A stretch of DNA of 64,000 nt, from assembly GCA_048013815.1 (NCBI GenBank), contig CM106585.1, forward strand, positions 17,174,001-17,238,000, in the 5' to 3' direction. Each line of letters begins with the position of its first letter. The stretch's first letter is position 1. Position numbers and translations under genes: made by a program. The stretch is from Setoptus koraiensis (Eukaryota > Arthropoda). This document shows, one piece after another, positions 22,906-35,340 of this stretch. The notes under the pieces are model-generated. The model was not told where the DNA came from. It was given only the letters and a program-made list of their open reading frames with translations, and made no database searches.

Positions 22906-23890
22906 AATTAGTGATGTGCTCAATGGTTAGAATAGGCTACTTTCAGTGAATTTCGGTGGTGATATTTGGGCAGTAGACGGTTTGAGTGTATTAATCGCAT
23001 GTATGCCGCAGCAACAGCGCGCATATAATACATGTAATATGCGGCTTGCGATTAGCCATAAAAAGTTGATCGGAAAGGCCAATCGCCAATGTCGCTTGAT
23101 TGTTGCTGCTGGCGCAAACTTGTCAACCAAACTGGACCATGTTAAATATAAAAATCATGACAACAACAACAACGAACAGGTGCTGTTGCTTATTAATTAG
23201 TGTGAACCACGCAATTAAGCCATGAATTTCATCGTTACTACCGATCAGAATGGAAATAATCTCGGCGTCGCTAAAATTGCCCAAAGTTTAGCATTTTGAG
23301 AGAGAGCATTGAAACATTTGGCAAACGTTTGGCAAACGTTTGAGTTGTCACAAATTGTCAAATGTGATTTGAGCATGTATGTGCTCAAATAACAACCGGC
23401 CGGTATGCGCAAACACATTGGCAAATTGGCCAACGCCAGCCGCTCCGATCAAATTGCTTGTACAAGCCGAGTTATGCCGGCCCAGAGATAATATATAAAC
23501 TTGTCGCTGTTGTTCGCCGTGCGCCTACAACGCTCAAAAATGAAAATAAATAAATTAATAACTAGATAAACGACGATTTACGATTTATTAATATTAATAT
23601 CAAGGTGAATTCATTCAGTCATTTCGCACAGACTACGAATCGCAGTACGAAATTGGTCGCGAACACACCGCCAAACGAGCAGTTGCCGCCATCCTACTGG
23701 CCGCACACAATATACACCTAATAACATGACGCAAGCAAGCAAACAAAGATTGTTATTATGTAACAGAACGATAATGCCGAAACAATCTTGTAAAGCGAGC
23801 ACAAGTGGCCATTCCAGTGACCGGCAGCGACACCGTGAGTGCATGCGAGCTCCATTGAGAGCGCCCGGGTCGAAGCCATGAGGCGACTGA

Positions 23891-24003
23891 CCACTCAGTC
23901 CATACACTGTCCACATACACTGTCCATAGACACTGTCCATATACTCTGTCTAGAGACACTGTTCATATACTCTGTCCAGAAACACTGTCCATAGACACTG
24001 TTT
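23891..24003. repeat. CACTGTCCATAGA tandem array, about seven copies
   Basis: Units of 15-18 bases with the cores CACTGTCC and ATACTCTGTCC alternate. Confidence 0.85.
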
Positions 24004-24285
24004 GTGCTGTGTCTGTGGACAGGTGAGTCTGTGCGTTGGCCAACAGTGGACGCAGTTGGCAAATTTATAAATAATAAATGCGTCTTGTATATGTTAAATG
24101 AATGAACTAGTCATAGGCGCCATGACCACTTTGCCGGCTATCAGCCCATCGGCGTGTCGCAACTCGGATATTCGGATATTCGCAGATATTTGACATATGC
24201 GACATGAGTGTGTGTCTAATGGTGTGTGCCTAATAGTGTGTGCCGGCCAAAATATTAATTATTAATTAATTCAATTCATTCCGAT

Positions 24286-24332
24286 ATTGCAAATGATATT
24301 CAATTATATTTTAATTGAATATCATTTGCAAT
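24286..24332. repeat. Perfect 20-bp hairpin, 7-base loop
   Basis: ATTGCAAATGATATTCAATT (24286-24305) is followed by its exact reverse complement at 24313-24332. Each arm carries an ATTTGCAA octamer-like word. Confidence 0.95.
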
Positions 24333-24338
24333 TTCAGC

Positions 24339-24425
24339 CATTTAGTCGCAGTGTCTGTTGCAGTGTTTTTGGCAGTGTTGTTGCAGTGTTTTTGGCAGTG
24401 TTGTTGCAGTGTTTTTTGCAGTGGT
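24339..24425. repeat. GCAGTGTTTTTG/GCAGTGTTGTT tandem repeat
   Basis: GCAGTG occurs seven times in units of 11-13 bases. Confidence 0.85.
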
Positions 24426-25696
24426 GGCAGCGTTGGCCCAATGCAGCCGATATTCACACTGATTCATACTGTAATGGTCTGCAATTATCAGCTCAAACAC
24501 TCACTGACAGCTACACTTGACTTGTTAATTTCTCAAACTGATCAATCTGGCCAACCACTGGCCAACCACTGGCCAGCCACTGGCCAGAGCAGAGATTTTT
24601 GGTTGCGATTGTGTGCTGGGCGAGCAGCTAACTGACTGAGCTCGCTAATGAAGCCAAAATGGGAGACGAGATTGATATTAGTGATAAATAGCCAGTTGAC
24701 GTGGCCACTCAACAAACAAGTGTCGCCATTGGGCACGCTCTCTCGCTCTTGCTCTGTCCTTATGAATCTCTCATCTTATTGAATCAATTTTTGGCAATTT
24801 TCTGCCGGCTTTCGTTCACAACTTCTCATTCATTTTGTTCATTTTGTGTGAGCGTCTGATAATTTATCAGCGATAAATGAATTTGCTCGCTTGCTGGCCC
24901 AAGTTGGCCTAAACGTCGGGCACACTTTTATTTATTGGCCGTAGTCTAATGAGCGACCCATCTAAGTGTCAGCCCGATGATTGATGACGGTCGCTCATCG
25001 GCTCACCAATTTGCGCTGGCGATTTTGTACTGACAAAATTTGTCACTAGTTTGCTGGCCGAAATTGAGAGTGTTGAGATATGATATTATATTTTACATTT
25101 TACACAAGTGACTTTTTTCGTACAACTTATTTCGTACGACTGTCACATTTCGTACAACTGTCAAGCCATTTCAGACAGCTGACACGGCCCACTTGCGACC
25201 CGAACCGGGCGCCCGATCGACGCCAGCTGAGTAGGCCAGTCAGACCAACTGACTGACGCAAGTGACGCAATGGACGCAAGCGAGCGAGCGAGCGCAACAA
25301 GGTGACACCAAATAAACCGTTACGTCACTATTGTTGCCATCGCGTTATTATTAGCCCGCTCTCTGGGCCTATAACTCATCGGCTGTGTGATTGATTGCGA
25401 CCGAGGCGACATGTAAATGCATTTATTCATTGATATCGTCTATTGATACGCCGTATATATTCTTCGAAACGCCCTATGCATTTACGTTTGCACCGTTGGC
25501 TTGATGGCCGGCTCTCATCTTGTGACAGCTCTCACTTTGCCAGCCTCACCTGTCTGGCCTATGCTTGTGCCTTATGTTGCAAATCGCATAAATTGTTGGG
25601 CGCAAAAGTAGGCGCACAGGTGAGCGAGCGAGAAAAATTAATGGCAATCATGAAAAGTTGACAAGTTTTGCTTGTTTGTTCCTGCAAGTGTGTCGC

Positions 25697-25760
25697 AGGC
25701 ATAATTTGTGACAGATTCGGCTATTCGCTAGGCATAATTTGTGACAGATTCGGCTATTCG
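25697..25760. repeat. 31-bp perfect direct repeat at 33-base spacing
   Basis: Bases 25697-25727 recur exactly at 25730-25760 (starting AGGCATAATTTG, ending GGCTATTCG). The TGACAGATT words inside can pair with TCACAGATTG-type words downstream only weakly. Confidence 0.95.
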
Positions 25761-26755
25761 TCACAGATTGTCGTCGCCTAACTATATTAATTGATAGCCA
25801 AAAATTAATATTATCACCAGCGTAATTGGCTGCGTTATTGCCAACGATGATCGCCCACAATGACGAGCGGCGCGCCCCATGATTTATGCGATTGTTTGTC
25901 GACAAATTAATTGTTTGCCGGTCGCAAGCGCGCCGCATAATGTACACAAGTGCTCCTCTGATTGATTGCCCATGCAATTATCCGAATTTCGGTCTGAAAT
26001 TTTCACAACACGACCGATGGAAAGCGGCTCAAATGGGTTCATTATGTCGGCGCCATTGCGAGCGGAATGCGCGCGATTCGCGCACAGCAACCAGCAAGAA
26101 AGTCCATTGAATAGACTCTGTTGAGCCACCAGAGAGTGGGCACCAAGCGAGCGACCAACGCCACGAATTTGCTATCAAGTCATTGGTGTCATTACGCCAA
26201 AAATTTGTTGGAAATTGGCGCGAATCTGTGGCTAATGGCATGCGAGTTGGGCCGACCAAATGCAATTTGCAACTTGCAATTTGCAAACGATTTGTGTGCA
26301 GCCGACAACAGCCGACTGGCTGCATTTTGCTTTGCATTTTGGAGAAAATTTGCTCAAAAATGTGGCCCAAAAGCCAGTTGCTGGCTGCGGCGGCATGAGG
26401 GCGAAATTGTCAAATATTTGGCTCTATCAGCGCATTTGCAAGCAGCGGCGCATATCTCACTGACAGCTAGATTGATGATTTGATTTGTGCGCTGTGGCTC
26501 ACGGCGACCACGATTGATTAGTTGCGCCGGCCAATGTGTCGCCTCGGAGCCGGCCGAGTATCAGCGGCGTGTATCTCGAACAGGTTGAGCTCACTCTCTC
26601 TCATGAGGTTCGTTTGGCGGCGAGCCGCGCAAAGAATCTCTCGCGAGTCGCCAGTCGCGACTCTGTGAGAACTCGCCAGAGATGTCACAACACAGCCGAC
26701 GACACAGCCAACGACACAACGGCCGACACAACAGCGTCACCCGAGTCGGCCGGTT

Positions 26756-26809
26756 CAGGTGAGCCGAGTCAGCTGATTCAGGTGAGCCGAGTCGGCTGGT
26801 TCAGGTGAG
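26756..26809. promoter_or_regulatory. Three CAGGTGAG E-box words at 23-base spacing
   Basis: CAGGTGAG at 26756, 26779 and 26802 inside a TTCAGGTGAGCCGAGTC tandem unit. CAGGTG is the consensus of Snail/ZEB zinc-finger factors and of some bHLH dimers. Function is inferred from the motif only. Confidence 0.35.
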
Positions 26810-27655
26810 CCTGGGCCGGCGTTATGATGTAGAGCGTTATGCGGCGAGAGCGGGCGAGCATGACACAGCCGGGCCAATATAGAAATAGCTCAAAAAGCAA
26901 ATATCTGGCCGGCCGAGCTGGCCACATATTTGCGATGAGAACAGATAATTGCAAGTGCGCTAATTGATTTTGTTGCTGTTGTTGTTGTTGTTGAAACTTT
27001 TGACTTTTGACTCTTGACTGCGCACTGACAAGTCCGGCCCAGTGGCCGTGAGAACGAGCCGCAACAAGTGGCCCGTCGTCTGTCATCGATGACTCTTGTC
27101 GATGATTTGCCCCATCGAGTGTCGCTGCCATATGGACGCAGTGCCAACAACAGCTCTCACCTGACACTCAGCTGAGAGCTGTCAGCTGTCGCAGTGACAG
27201 CCAGCTCATGCGACCATCAGCCCACTATCGGCTCGGGCCGCTGTCAAACTGTCTCGGCCCGATAGTTTGACAGACGCCGCTTGGCGATCTTGGCGCAATC
27301 GCTGGCTGCGTCGCACAATTAGCATTGGACGCTGTGGGAGTATCACATGAATGTTTGTTGTGCATTCTTTGGCTGCCCCCTTGCGACGGCCGGCCAATGA
27401 CAGGTGACCAATTAGTGCGATTGTGCGCAACTGGGCTCGTCATTTCATTTCATCTCGCTGCTGCGTCGCTCGCCGGGTCGCGGTCTGGCCGTGTCGCGGT
27501 CTGGCCCTCGCAGTGTCGCATAGTGTCCGAGCGACCCGAGCGGCCCGAGCGGCCGCAGTGTCGCGGCGCCAAAGTGTCGCGGTGACTAGCTCATTAGCGT
27601 CGCCGGCGAGCTTCCGGCGCGGTTCATTGCCGACCTGAGCAATGCGCGAGCTTGC

Positions 27656-27735
27656 TTGCGACTCGCAAGTTGCGATTCACGAATTGCGACTCGCAATCTG
27701 CGAATCACGAATTGCGACTCGCAATCTGCGAGCAA
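27656..27735. repeat. Palindromic tandem repeat of TTGCGACTCGCAA type
   Basis: A unit of about 28 bases containing the quasi-palindrome TTGCGACTCGCAA occurs about two and a half times. Confidence 0.85.
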
Positions 27736-27780
27736 CCACGCACAAAGTAAATGGCCACTGCTCGGGGCTCCCCGGTCGCG

Positions 27781-27928
27781 ACTGCGATATCTCTGATTGA
27801 GCCATCCCCGATTGTGGTATCCCTAATTGCGACATCTCTGATTGCGATATCTCTTATCGCGATATCCCTGATTGCGGTGTCTCTGATTGCGATATCCCCA
27901 AGTGCGGTGTCCCCGTTTGCGATACTGC
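27781..27928. repeat. 15-bp minisatellite, nearly ten copies
   Basis: The unit ATTGCGATATCTCTG is repeated in register with point changes concentrated in the middle. The 15-base period keeps an 82-codon frame open (SLIAI repeated), but there is no other sign of coding. Confidence 0.95.
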
Positions 27929-28619
27929 AAGCCCGGGCGCCGCCACAATCGCACCGCGGCGCAATGCCGGCAATATCACAATTAGACAGACTTAATTAAT
28001 CGCTCACAATTGTCAGTGTCGAGCCATTAGGCGAGTGACTTATGCCGGCTCCAAGCTGACCGACTGACTGGCTGGCTCGCTGGCTGGCTGGCTGGCCGAC
28101 TGGCTGGCGAGACGCACAAGACAAAACGACAATGCACGATGAAAAATCACTGCAACTGTGCGCATTAATTATAATTAATTAGGCCCGCTCGTATAGAAAT
28201 TTTTTAGTTTTTTAGCCTCGTTTCGCCCTGTAAAACCAACAGTGTCTTGTGTATGCGAACAAGTGCATTTGTTATTCACGTTACTTGACCATTATTCCAC
28301 GATTAACGTTACTCTATAATAATTGCCGCTGCCGTATAAACGCGCTCGTCGCTGCCGGCCCGGCTCCGCGTTCACCTGTCGGCCTGGCTCTATAATATCG
28401 ATCTATCTATAATGTCGATTTCGTAATGCAAATAACGCTGCCACTTTGCATATTGCACTCAAAACGGCTCGCCCTTTGGCTCGCATAATCTCAATGATAA
28501 TAAGCCAAACAATCAGCAAGCCAATGAGCCAAATAATCGTCAGAGTGGCAATGAAACGAATGTGTTATATTATCGAGCGATGATGGACGGCATATTGCGA
28601 TGATAATTTGATTGTTACC

Positions 28620-28710
28620 GTGTCAGCCGTTGTTGTTGTCGTCGTTGTTGTCGTTGTTGTTGTTGGTGTCGTTGTTGTTGTTGGTGTCGTTGTTGTTGTT
28701 GGTGCTGCTG
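28620..28710. repeat. GTTGTT/GTC triplet tract
   Basis: About 90 bases of GTTGTCGTT and GTTGGTGTC units. Confidence 0.85.
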
Positions 28711-29066
28711 TTGCGCCGTCATTACTGGCTTGTGCCGAACAACAATGATAATAAATAACGCGCCCTTAATTGATTTGATCATATCCAGTTGATTGGCAAT
28801 TTCGAGAATTGGAATCAACTCGAGCTGTTGCAGTGAGAGTCTGTCAGAGTTTGCAAAGTTGCAACTTGCAAATCAAGCAACTTGCAGCCGATCAAATAAA
28901 CTCACAATATCAGCCAATATCAACTATCAATGTATCAGCCAGTCAATGCAAGCTCAATATACACAATATATGAGTTTCACTTACTCGCATCGAGCTCACC
29001 GAGGGCTGTGCTATTTGGTATTATTTATGCTCATGTTTATCATTAGTGCCGTGAGTAGATGATACT

Positions 29067-29154
29067 GATTGATCATTATTATTTCAATTGATTATTATTT
29101 CGACTGATTATTATTTCAATTGATTATTATTCCGAATGATCATTATTTCAACTG
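29067..29154. repeat. TTGATTATTATTTCAA tandem repeat, about five copies
   Basis: AT-rich units of 15-17 bases. Adjacent copies form TTCAATTGA inverted words. Confidence 0.9.
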
Positions 29155-29466
29155 ATGGCAGTCGCTTGCCGTCAGCGACCCATCGGGCCAGGCGCTCATT
29201 ATCGTGGCCGTTGCCGACTAACTGACTTAAACAGATCATCTTCACCTGATTAGCTCATCTCACAATCTTGTACCACAAGTTGTGAGCTTATAACTATAAA
29301 GTTATAACTTATAAGTGACTCGCTGCACAGTTAGTTAGTCGGCAACTAAAATCGGTAAAATAAAAACAAAAATATTTTCTTATTCTCCTATTTTGAATAG
29401 CTCACAGCCAACAGCTGACAGCGGCAACAATTTTATTGTTCTCGTTCGCTTCTTCTCCACACTTCA

Positions 29467-29518
29467 ACTCACCTGTGTAACTCACCTGTGTAACTCACCT
29501 GTGTAACTCACCTGAGCA
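29467..29518. repeat. 13-bp repeat ACTCACCTGTGTA, four copies
   Basis: Four head-to-tail copies place CTCACCTG at 29468, 29481, 29494 and 29507, the reverse complement of CAGGTGAG. Confidence 0.95.
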
Positions 29519-29959
29519 ACCTGAGCAACATGGGCAACACACACACACAGGTGAGTAACAATTGGATATTGGCGCTCGCTTGCCAGTGCTACCCACTTGC
29601 CCGCTCGCTTGCCCACTTGCCAGTGCAAAAGCGGGGCGCCACCAATCGAAGAGCTTGTGGCGAATGTTAGCGAGATAAAATAACAATAATAAATCATCGA
29701 GTTAATCATATTCAAAGCAACAAATGAATAAGGACGCCTTGGCACGCCAATTGCTGCCGCTTGCCACCCCTTGCCGGCCCGCCACACCCCCGCTCGGGTG
29801 GCGCAAAAAGGCGCATTTGATACCGCATGTATGATTGGCCGCTTGTTAGTATGTGTATCAATGGCACGACAACGCAATGCGGTACGCGCTTCGTCGCTCG
29901 GGGCTCGGGTGCGACCGTGCGCGGATTCTCTGCCGATGAAAGGTCCGCGATCGACGACC

Positions 29960-30055
29960 AACGCAGCACCAGCGACAACAACAGCAACAGCAACAACGAC
30001 AACAACATCGACAGCAACAGCAACAACGACAACAACAACGACAGCAACAACAAAA
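29960..30055. repeat. CAACAG/CAACGA triplet tract
   Basis: About 95 bases of CAA-, CAG- and CGA-type triplets. Confidence 0.85.
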
Positions 30056-30571
30056 AGATATTCAAATTATGCCAAATCAGTGAGTCAGTTGAACTGGCTT
30101 GCACAGACTTGCTCAAACTTGTAGGCTCATTTTTACAACAAAATTCAAATCACAATTTGGTGAGAAATCGCCTTTTATGGCGCACACTCTCATATCAAAC
30201 TAATTAAACAACTATCTATCGGCTGCACAAGCTCGTTGTTGTTACTACTGTCGAGTTATTATTATTATTATTATTATACTGCCCTGCGCTGTCCCTAATA
30301 ACTGCCACTAATAAGTCGGCGCGAACAACAACAGCCGCCCGAATGGCGGATAAAACGAGCCGGCCGGGCCAGTTTCATCGCAGCCATTTGCTCATGCAAA
30401 TAAGCGCTAATCAAATGGAATTATTAGAAAGAATTATAAACAAGCGACTCGCAAGAATTATAGGCAGCGATATTATATTATGCATGGATATGTGTATTAT
30501 TTATTATTATTTTTATTATGGCTTCACAATGTTGCTATAACTCGCACTTGTTGTCTTGCTGCTTGCGAGCC

Positions 30572-30656
30572 CGACCGGCTCGTTTTACTCGTCTCAGCTC
30601 TTCTCGGCTCTTCTCGGCTCTTCTCAGCTCGTCGGTGCTCGCCTCAGCTCGTCGGA
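30572..30656. repeat. CTCTTCTCGG/CTCAGCTCGTC tandem repeat
   Basis: About seven 10-11-base units. Confidence 0.75.
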
Positions 30657-31255
30657 GATTCCAGCGAGACGCTAGTGGCGCCGAACGGGCGCATTCCTGC
30701 CGCTGCGCGCAACAATAACCGCTCGGGTCGCCCGTCGCATCCGGCAGCCGCAATCTCGCTCGCAGTCGCACTGCGCCAGTCTCGTCCGAGGAGCGCATGC
30801 TCGCCCGACTTGCCCGAATTAGCCCGACTTGCGCGCCGGTCTAATTAGAGCCCATGATACAATTGACAAGCATTGTGAGACAACAATGGCCCTCGAGAGT
30901 GGTCGTTTTATGGCCTTCGGTGGCGCGCCACCGCCAAACGTTTTACAATGTCCCTAAATAAAAATAAACTTTTAGTGCCATCAATTTCGCTAATCAATTA
31001 CCTGCACTTGTATGCGCTTTTAGTGGCGCTGCCAATCTCAATCTCGGCCGAGCCTCGCATTGTGACCGCTGTCAGCATCAGCTGGCCCGGCACAACACTG
31101 ACAAACAAATGAATAATGCATAATGGATATTCATAATTAGTAATTAAGTTATTAAGTATTGCAAGTTGCCCATCACACACCTGTCACTTGCAGCCCACAA
31201 CAACTGGCTTGCGTGCTGGCCGCGAGAGGGCGCCCTCCGTGCTTGCCGCTTAGCT

Positions 31256-31288
31256 ACTGACAACTTGTGCCAGTCACAAGTTGTCAGT
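31256..31288. repeat. Perfect 14-bp hairpin, 5-base loop
   Basis: ACTGACAACTTGTG (31256-31269) pairs exactly with 31275-31288. Confidence 0.95.
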
Positions 31289-31593
31289 GCTGTCACACTT
31301 GTGTGTGTGTCCACTTGTCTGCTGTCAGTTGCATCTGTCAAAGTCAGCTGTTGGCCAGTGCGCCGCGCAGGCAAGTGTGCGCACGATGCGCAGTGCTAAT
31401 TATAAATTCACAACATTTGTGACTCACAAATGTCAAATGTATTCATAATATTTTGCAAACAACGCTCACAACTGTTGCCTGTTGCGTCACTCGTTTACAC
31501 ATGTTTCACTGATATAATATCAGGCTCGCATCACGCTGCGGGTCACAATTAATTAACTAATTATAATTAACTAATTGCGCGCAACATTCTCTC

Positions 31594-31652
31594 GCGCACA
31601 ACTTGTGTGCGTGCTGTTGCGCACAATTTGTGTGCGTGCTGTTGCGCACAAC
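31594..31652. repeat. 25-bp direct repeat, 2.3 copies
   Basis: Copies at 31594-31618 and 31619-31643 differ at one base and a third begins at 31644. Each starts GCGCACAA and contains TTGTGTGCG, so each copy is partly self-complementary. Confidence 0.95.
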
Positions 31653-31973
31653 AATTGCTGCAGCGAGCGAGGCTCTAGTGATGGCACTTCCGGTGACAGT
31701 GCGCCAATTGTGACGCAATGTCGAGCAATGTGGCGAGATGGCCGTGTGTCGCAATTGAGCCATGGCAAGTATTGATGCGCGTCCGCAGCGGCAAATATAA
31801 TATATTCAGGCTATCATAATGATCGGTTAAACGCGCTCGGCACTATAGAGTGGCGCTGTTGCGGACGGCAGCCGACAATGCCCGCCACTGTTATGTCATC
31901 TGTCATACGCCGAGTTGTGTTTGTGTGCAGAGATTACGTCGCAGCAGTCAATATTGTGCCGCTTGACTTGCAC

Positions 31974-32053
31974 TTGTTGTTGTCGTCGTTGTCGTTGCTG
32001 TTGTTGTCGTTGTTGCTGCTGTTGTCGTTGTTGCTGCTGCTGCTGCCGTTGTC
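31974..32053. repeat. GTTGTCGTT/GCT triplet tract
   Basis: About 80 bases of GTTGTC, GTTGTT and GCTGCT. Confidence 0.85.
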
Positions 32054-32493
32054 ATATTGATGAGAACCATTGATGGGATTCATCAATGGCAGCCGTGAGG
32101 TGACATGCGACCGACTGCATGCGTTTGATATCGTCTTATATCTGACATGCGAGCACATCCACAAGTCCATTCACAAATCACTGCTGCGTATTGGCTGCGT
32201 ATTGGCCGCAGCATAGTTTTTGCCGCCGCCAAAACGACCCATGATGCATCACCGATGCATCATCGGCGATGCATCGCCATGATGCAGCCAGCGCAATAAC
32301 CGTCGCTGTGAGATGATGAAAATAATAATAATAGACAATCATGATTTTTGTGAATGAATCAAACCACAACTATAATCGCTCGCTCGGTCAGGCGCATTGT
32401 CAGCGGCCGGCGCCGATCAATAGCCCGCAGAAACTGATCGACTGTTAGTGCCACAGGATGATGCATTCTTGTTTTTGGGCATTCTTCTTGGTT

Positions 32494-32546
32494 ACCTGTG
32501 CTCGCATCACACTCACCTGTGCTCGCTTCGGAGTCACCTGTGCTCG
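32494..32546. promoter_or_regulatory. Three ACCTGTGCTCG E-box repeats
   Basis: ACCTGTGCTCG at 32494, 32515 and 32536; the last two are within CTCACCTGTG or GTCACCTGTG. This is the same word as in the 33.2 and 35.3 kb clusters. Binding is inferred only. Confidence 0.35.
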
Positions 32547-32693
32547 AAGCAACAGTGTTGCCGGTGCTCACGACAGTGCTCAATGCAACATGCAACAGCC
32601 AGCGATGCGGTAGCAGTGCAAGCTCAATCAACGGTGACATCGGTGGTGCCGACACGGCCAAACCGAAATTGTTGTCGCCGTTGTCGGCATGCT

Positions 32694-32761
32694 CACAACA
32701 GCAACAGCCGCATCAACAGCAACAACCGCGCCAACAGCAACAACCGCGCCAACAACAACAG
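32694..32761. repeat. CAACAGCAACCGCGC tandem repeat
   Basis: Three to four 18-base units built on CAACAGCAACCGCGCCAA. Confidence 0.85.
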
Positions 32762-33190
32762 TTGACATCGGCTGAGAATGAGGTTGCGCCACTTGACGGA
32801 CAGTTGCCACTGACAGGTGAGATGAAATGAAACACATCGAGATGAGCGCCATTTTCCGCCGGTAGTTGGCCGATGCCAGATTTATGCGTTATGTTTTGTG
32901 TGTGACTTTGCGTTTTATCTGACCACTGCTGCTGGCCGTCACATTAAACAATATATAAGGCAACCGGCGGCTGCGGCCAATCGAACGACGGCCCTGTTAC
33001 ATAATGAGCGCCACCGCAACCATTGTCGGCCACCGTCAACACTGGCCACTGGTCAGCAAATTTTCAGTGTGTGCCAGTGTCAGCTGTTGGCTGGAGCGCA
33101 AAAATGCATCATTCAACCCATGCATTAGTGCGCCGGCTTGCCTTGATTATTATAGAGTGCCGGCCACGAGACGGCACTCCATCGCAACGG

Positions 33191-33264
33191 CTCACCTGTG
33201 CCAGGCGCTCGAGAATCGGCGCGCTCACCTGTGCTCGGCGCTCGAGAATCGATGCGCTCACCTG
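33191..33264. promoter_or_regulatory. Three CTCACCTG E-boxes in a 33-base repeat
   Basis: CTCACCTG at 33191, 33224 and 33257, exactly 33 bases apart, each followed by a CTCGAGAATC or GAGC word in the unit. Confidence 0.4.
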
Positions 33265-33344
33265 AGCTGATTCTCGTCGGGATGCTGTTGTTGCGTGCGC
33301 TGGCGTCTATTGCAATAAGTGTCTATTGCGGCCGTTGCAATAAT

Positions 33345-33420
33345 ATCGTTATTATTATTGTCATTATTGTTGTTGTTGTTGTCGTTGTTGTTGTCGTTGT
33401 TGTTGTCGTTGTCGTTATCA
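33345..33420. repeat. ATT/GTT/GTC triplet tract
   Basis: About 75 bases, GTTGTTGTCGTT type. Confidence 0.85.
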
Positions 33421-33785
33421 GCTGGTCGGCCCGTGACAGAATCGGCGCCGTGCCCGCCAGCGGCCGCACCAGACGAAACCAGGCGAAAGCGGACGAAACG
33501 AGCCGTTGCGAGCGACCCGACAAAATCAAAGAATGGCACGACTTTAAATACTGACAAGGTAAACTGTGAGTGTCGACACACACACACACCATATTTGCAT
33601 ACTCGAGCTTGCGATTATCCGCCCTCGCTGTGCAACAGCTCGCCGTCCGTCAGCTAGACGCCGTTTCATATTGTTTCGCTGGCCATAATCACAATATCGA
33701 GCCGCACTAAACGGGCCGCGCGAATAATGGCCATTGTTGGCCATCGTGGCCAGGCCATCAGGTTACCTGTCTGCTGTACGCTGCT

Positions 33786-33856
33786 GATTGTTTGTTTGTT
33801 GGTCGCCTCGTTTGTTTGTCCGTCCGTTTGTTTGTTTGTTTGTTTGTCCGTTGTTG
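33786..33856. repeat. TTTG tetranucleotide tract
   Basis: Interrupted (TTTG)n with TCCG and TCGC interruptions. Confidence 0.85.
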
Positions 33857-34884
33857 TTTGGCCTGGCCGTAATTGTGTGTCGGGTGGCCATGTCAATTGG
33901 TCTCATTTGAATCATTTCAAATTGTCGAAATCATTTCCATTCATCCGAATTCATCGAAATTCGTCCGAACTCGTCCACATTCATTCAAATGGGTCCGTTC
34001 GTTTGAGTGGCCCGGCCGGCTCGGCGTTGCGAGCGAGCGGCCAGTCACGCCAACAAATGATAAGGTGGCCACTGTGATGATTATAATGGCATCATCATAA
34101 TCAATCTATAATAATCGTGACACTGCCCTGTCCACACTTGCGTCCAGCTCGCAACGCTCGGCATGCGCATAACACAGGTGAATAGCGGCCGAGTGAGCCA
34201 ACAAGTTGTCGTCTGGTTAGAATTAGAATTAGATTATTGCCGGGCATTGGATCATCGTTGGGGCTCGTTCCGAGGGGCAGATCCGGTTGCATGGGCACAC
34301 ACACACAGCCAGAATAGCCGCGAAATGGCCGCCGAAGCATAGGGCTGAGTGAGGGCAAATTCGGCCAAAATTGGCAAAATTGTTGAAAATGGCAAAATTT
34401 TCACAATGGCCCGAGCGGGCAAAATGGCCAAAATTGTGTGTGCCCAATACAATACGAATGCGAAATAAAGACAAAGCGCCACACGGCGGAGCAAATGTTG
34501 GCAAGTGCTGGCCGAAGCCGGCAAATGTGTCTCAGATATATTATAGTATTATAATTGTAGTGTGCCGCCGGCCCACGACAATGGCCGGCTCAATAATTGG
34601 CCATTTCTTGTCTCTCTGGCCGGGTCATCGGATGCGTCCAAGCGATCAGTTTCGGCGATCGGCGTTGCGTCGGCGGCCAGTCGGATGCAACCGTGCGCCG
34701 GCCGGCGTGTGTGCAGACCGAACCGGTGAGCTAGCCGCCACTGCAAAACTCATCTATAATAACAGTGGCGAGCGAGCCGATCGTTGGCGATTGTTTGTCG
34801 GCTGTCGGCCGCTCGCAGTCGCCGCCGAGTCTCTATATCGCTCGCCTGTGCCGTTTGCGTCCGAGTGCGCAGTTCGCAGTTGGC

Positions 34885-35060
34885 AGTTCGGCGTTCGAAG
34901 TTCGCCAATCGGCTTCGAATTGCGCCAATCGGCTTCGAATTGCGCAATTCGCCAATCGGCTTCAAAGTTCGGCTTCGGAGTTCGGCTTCCAAGTTGCAAG
35001 TTCGGCGTTCGAAATTCGCCAATCGGCTTCGAAGTTCGGAGTTCGGCTCCGAAATTGGCA
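34885..35060. repeat. Nested GTTCGCCAATCGGCTTCGAA repeats
   Basis: CCAATCGGCTTC occurs at 34905, 34925, 34942 and 35019. A 35-base block at 34885-34919 recurs at 34999-35033 with one change, so a shorter array was itself duplicated. Confidence 0.9.
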
Positions 35061-35310
35061 ATTCGGCGAGCGGAGGCATGCGCCTGACGCAACAGCTCGC
35101 TGTGCGTCGGCTATTGTTGGCCGCCGCGGCGAGCAGACTTGGCCGGCAGAGTGCGCTCGCGACTCACGCTGGCTCACGGCGGCTCGTTGGCCAAAAATCA
35201 TTTATACGGGCGCACCAACAATGGGCACATAAACGGGGCATAGATGGGCCATAGTGATGGCATAAAGAGCAGCGAGAATATAATTGTGTCGCCAACGTCA
35301 GCCGTTCGAG

Positions 35311-35340
35311 CTCACCTGTGCCGCCGTTCGAGCTCACCTG
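35311..35340. promoter_or_regulatory. Two CTCACCTG E-boxes at 22-base spacing
   Basis: CCGTTCGAGCTCACCTGTG is repeated, placing CTCACCTG at 35311 and 35333. Confidence 0.35.

Larger units (their letters stand above)
20001..30000. other. Gene-free desert, 20-30 kb
   Basis: No frame looks like protein. Besides the listed arrays it holds several 12-base palindromes (for example CGCGATATCGCG at 22462-22473), repeated TGGCCA words at 24550-24590, and CAGGTGAG words at 24020 and 25616. Confidence 0.6.
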
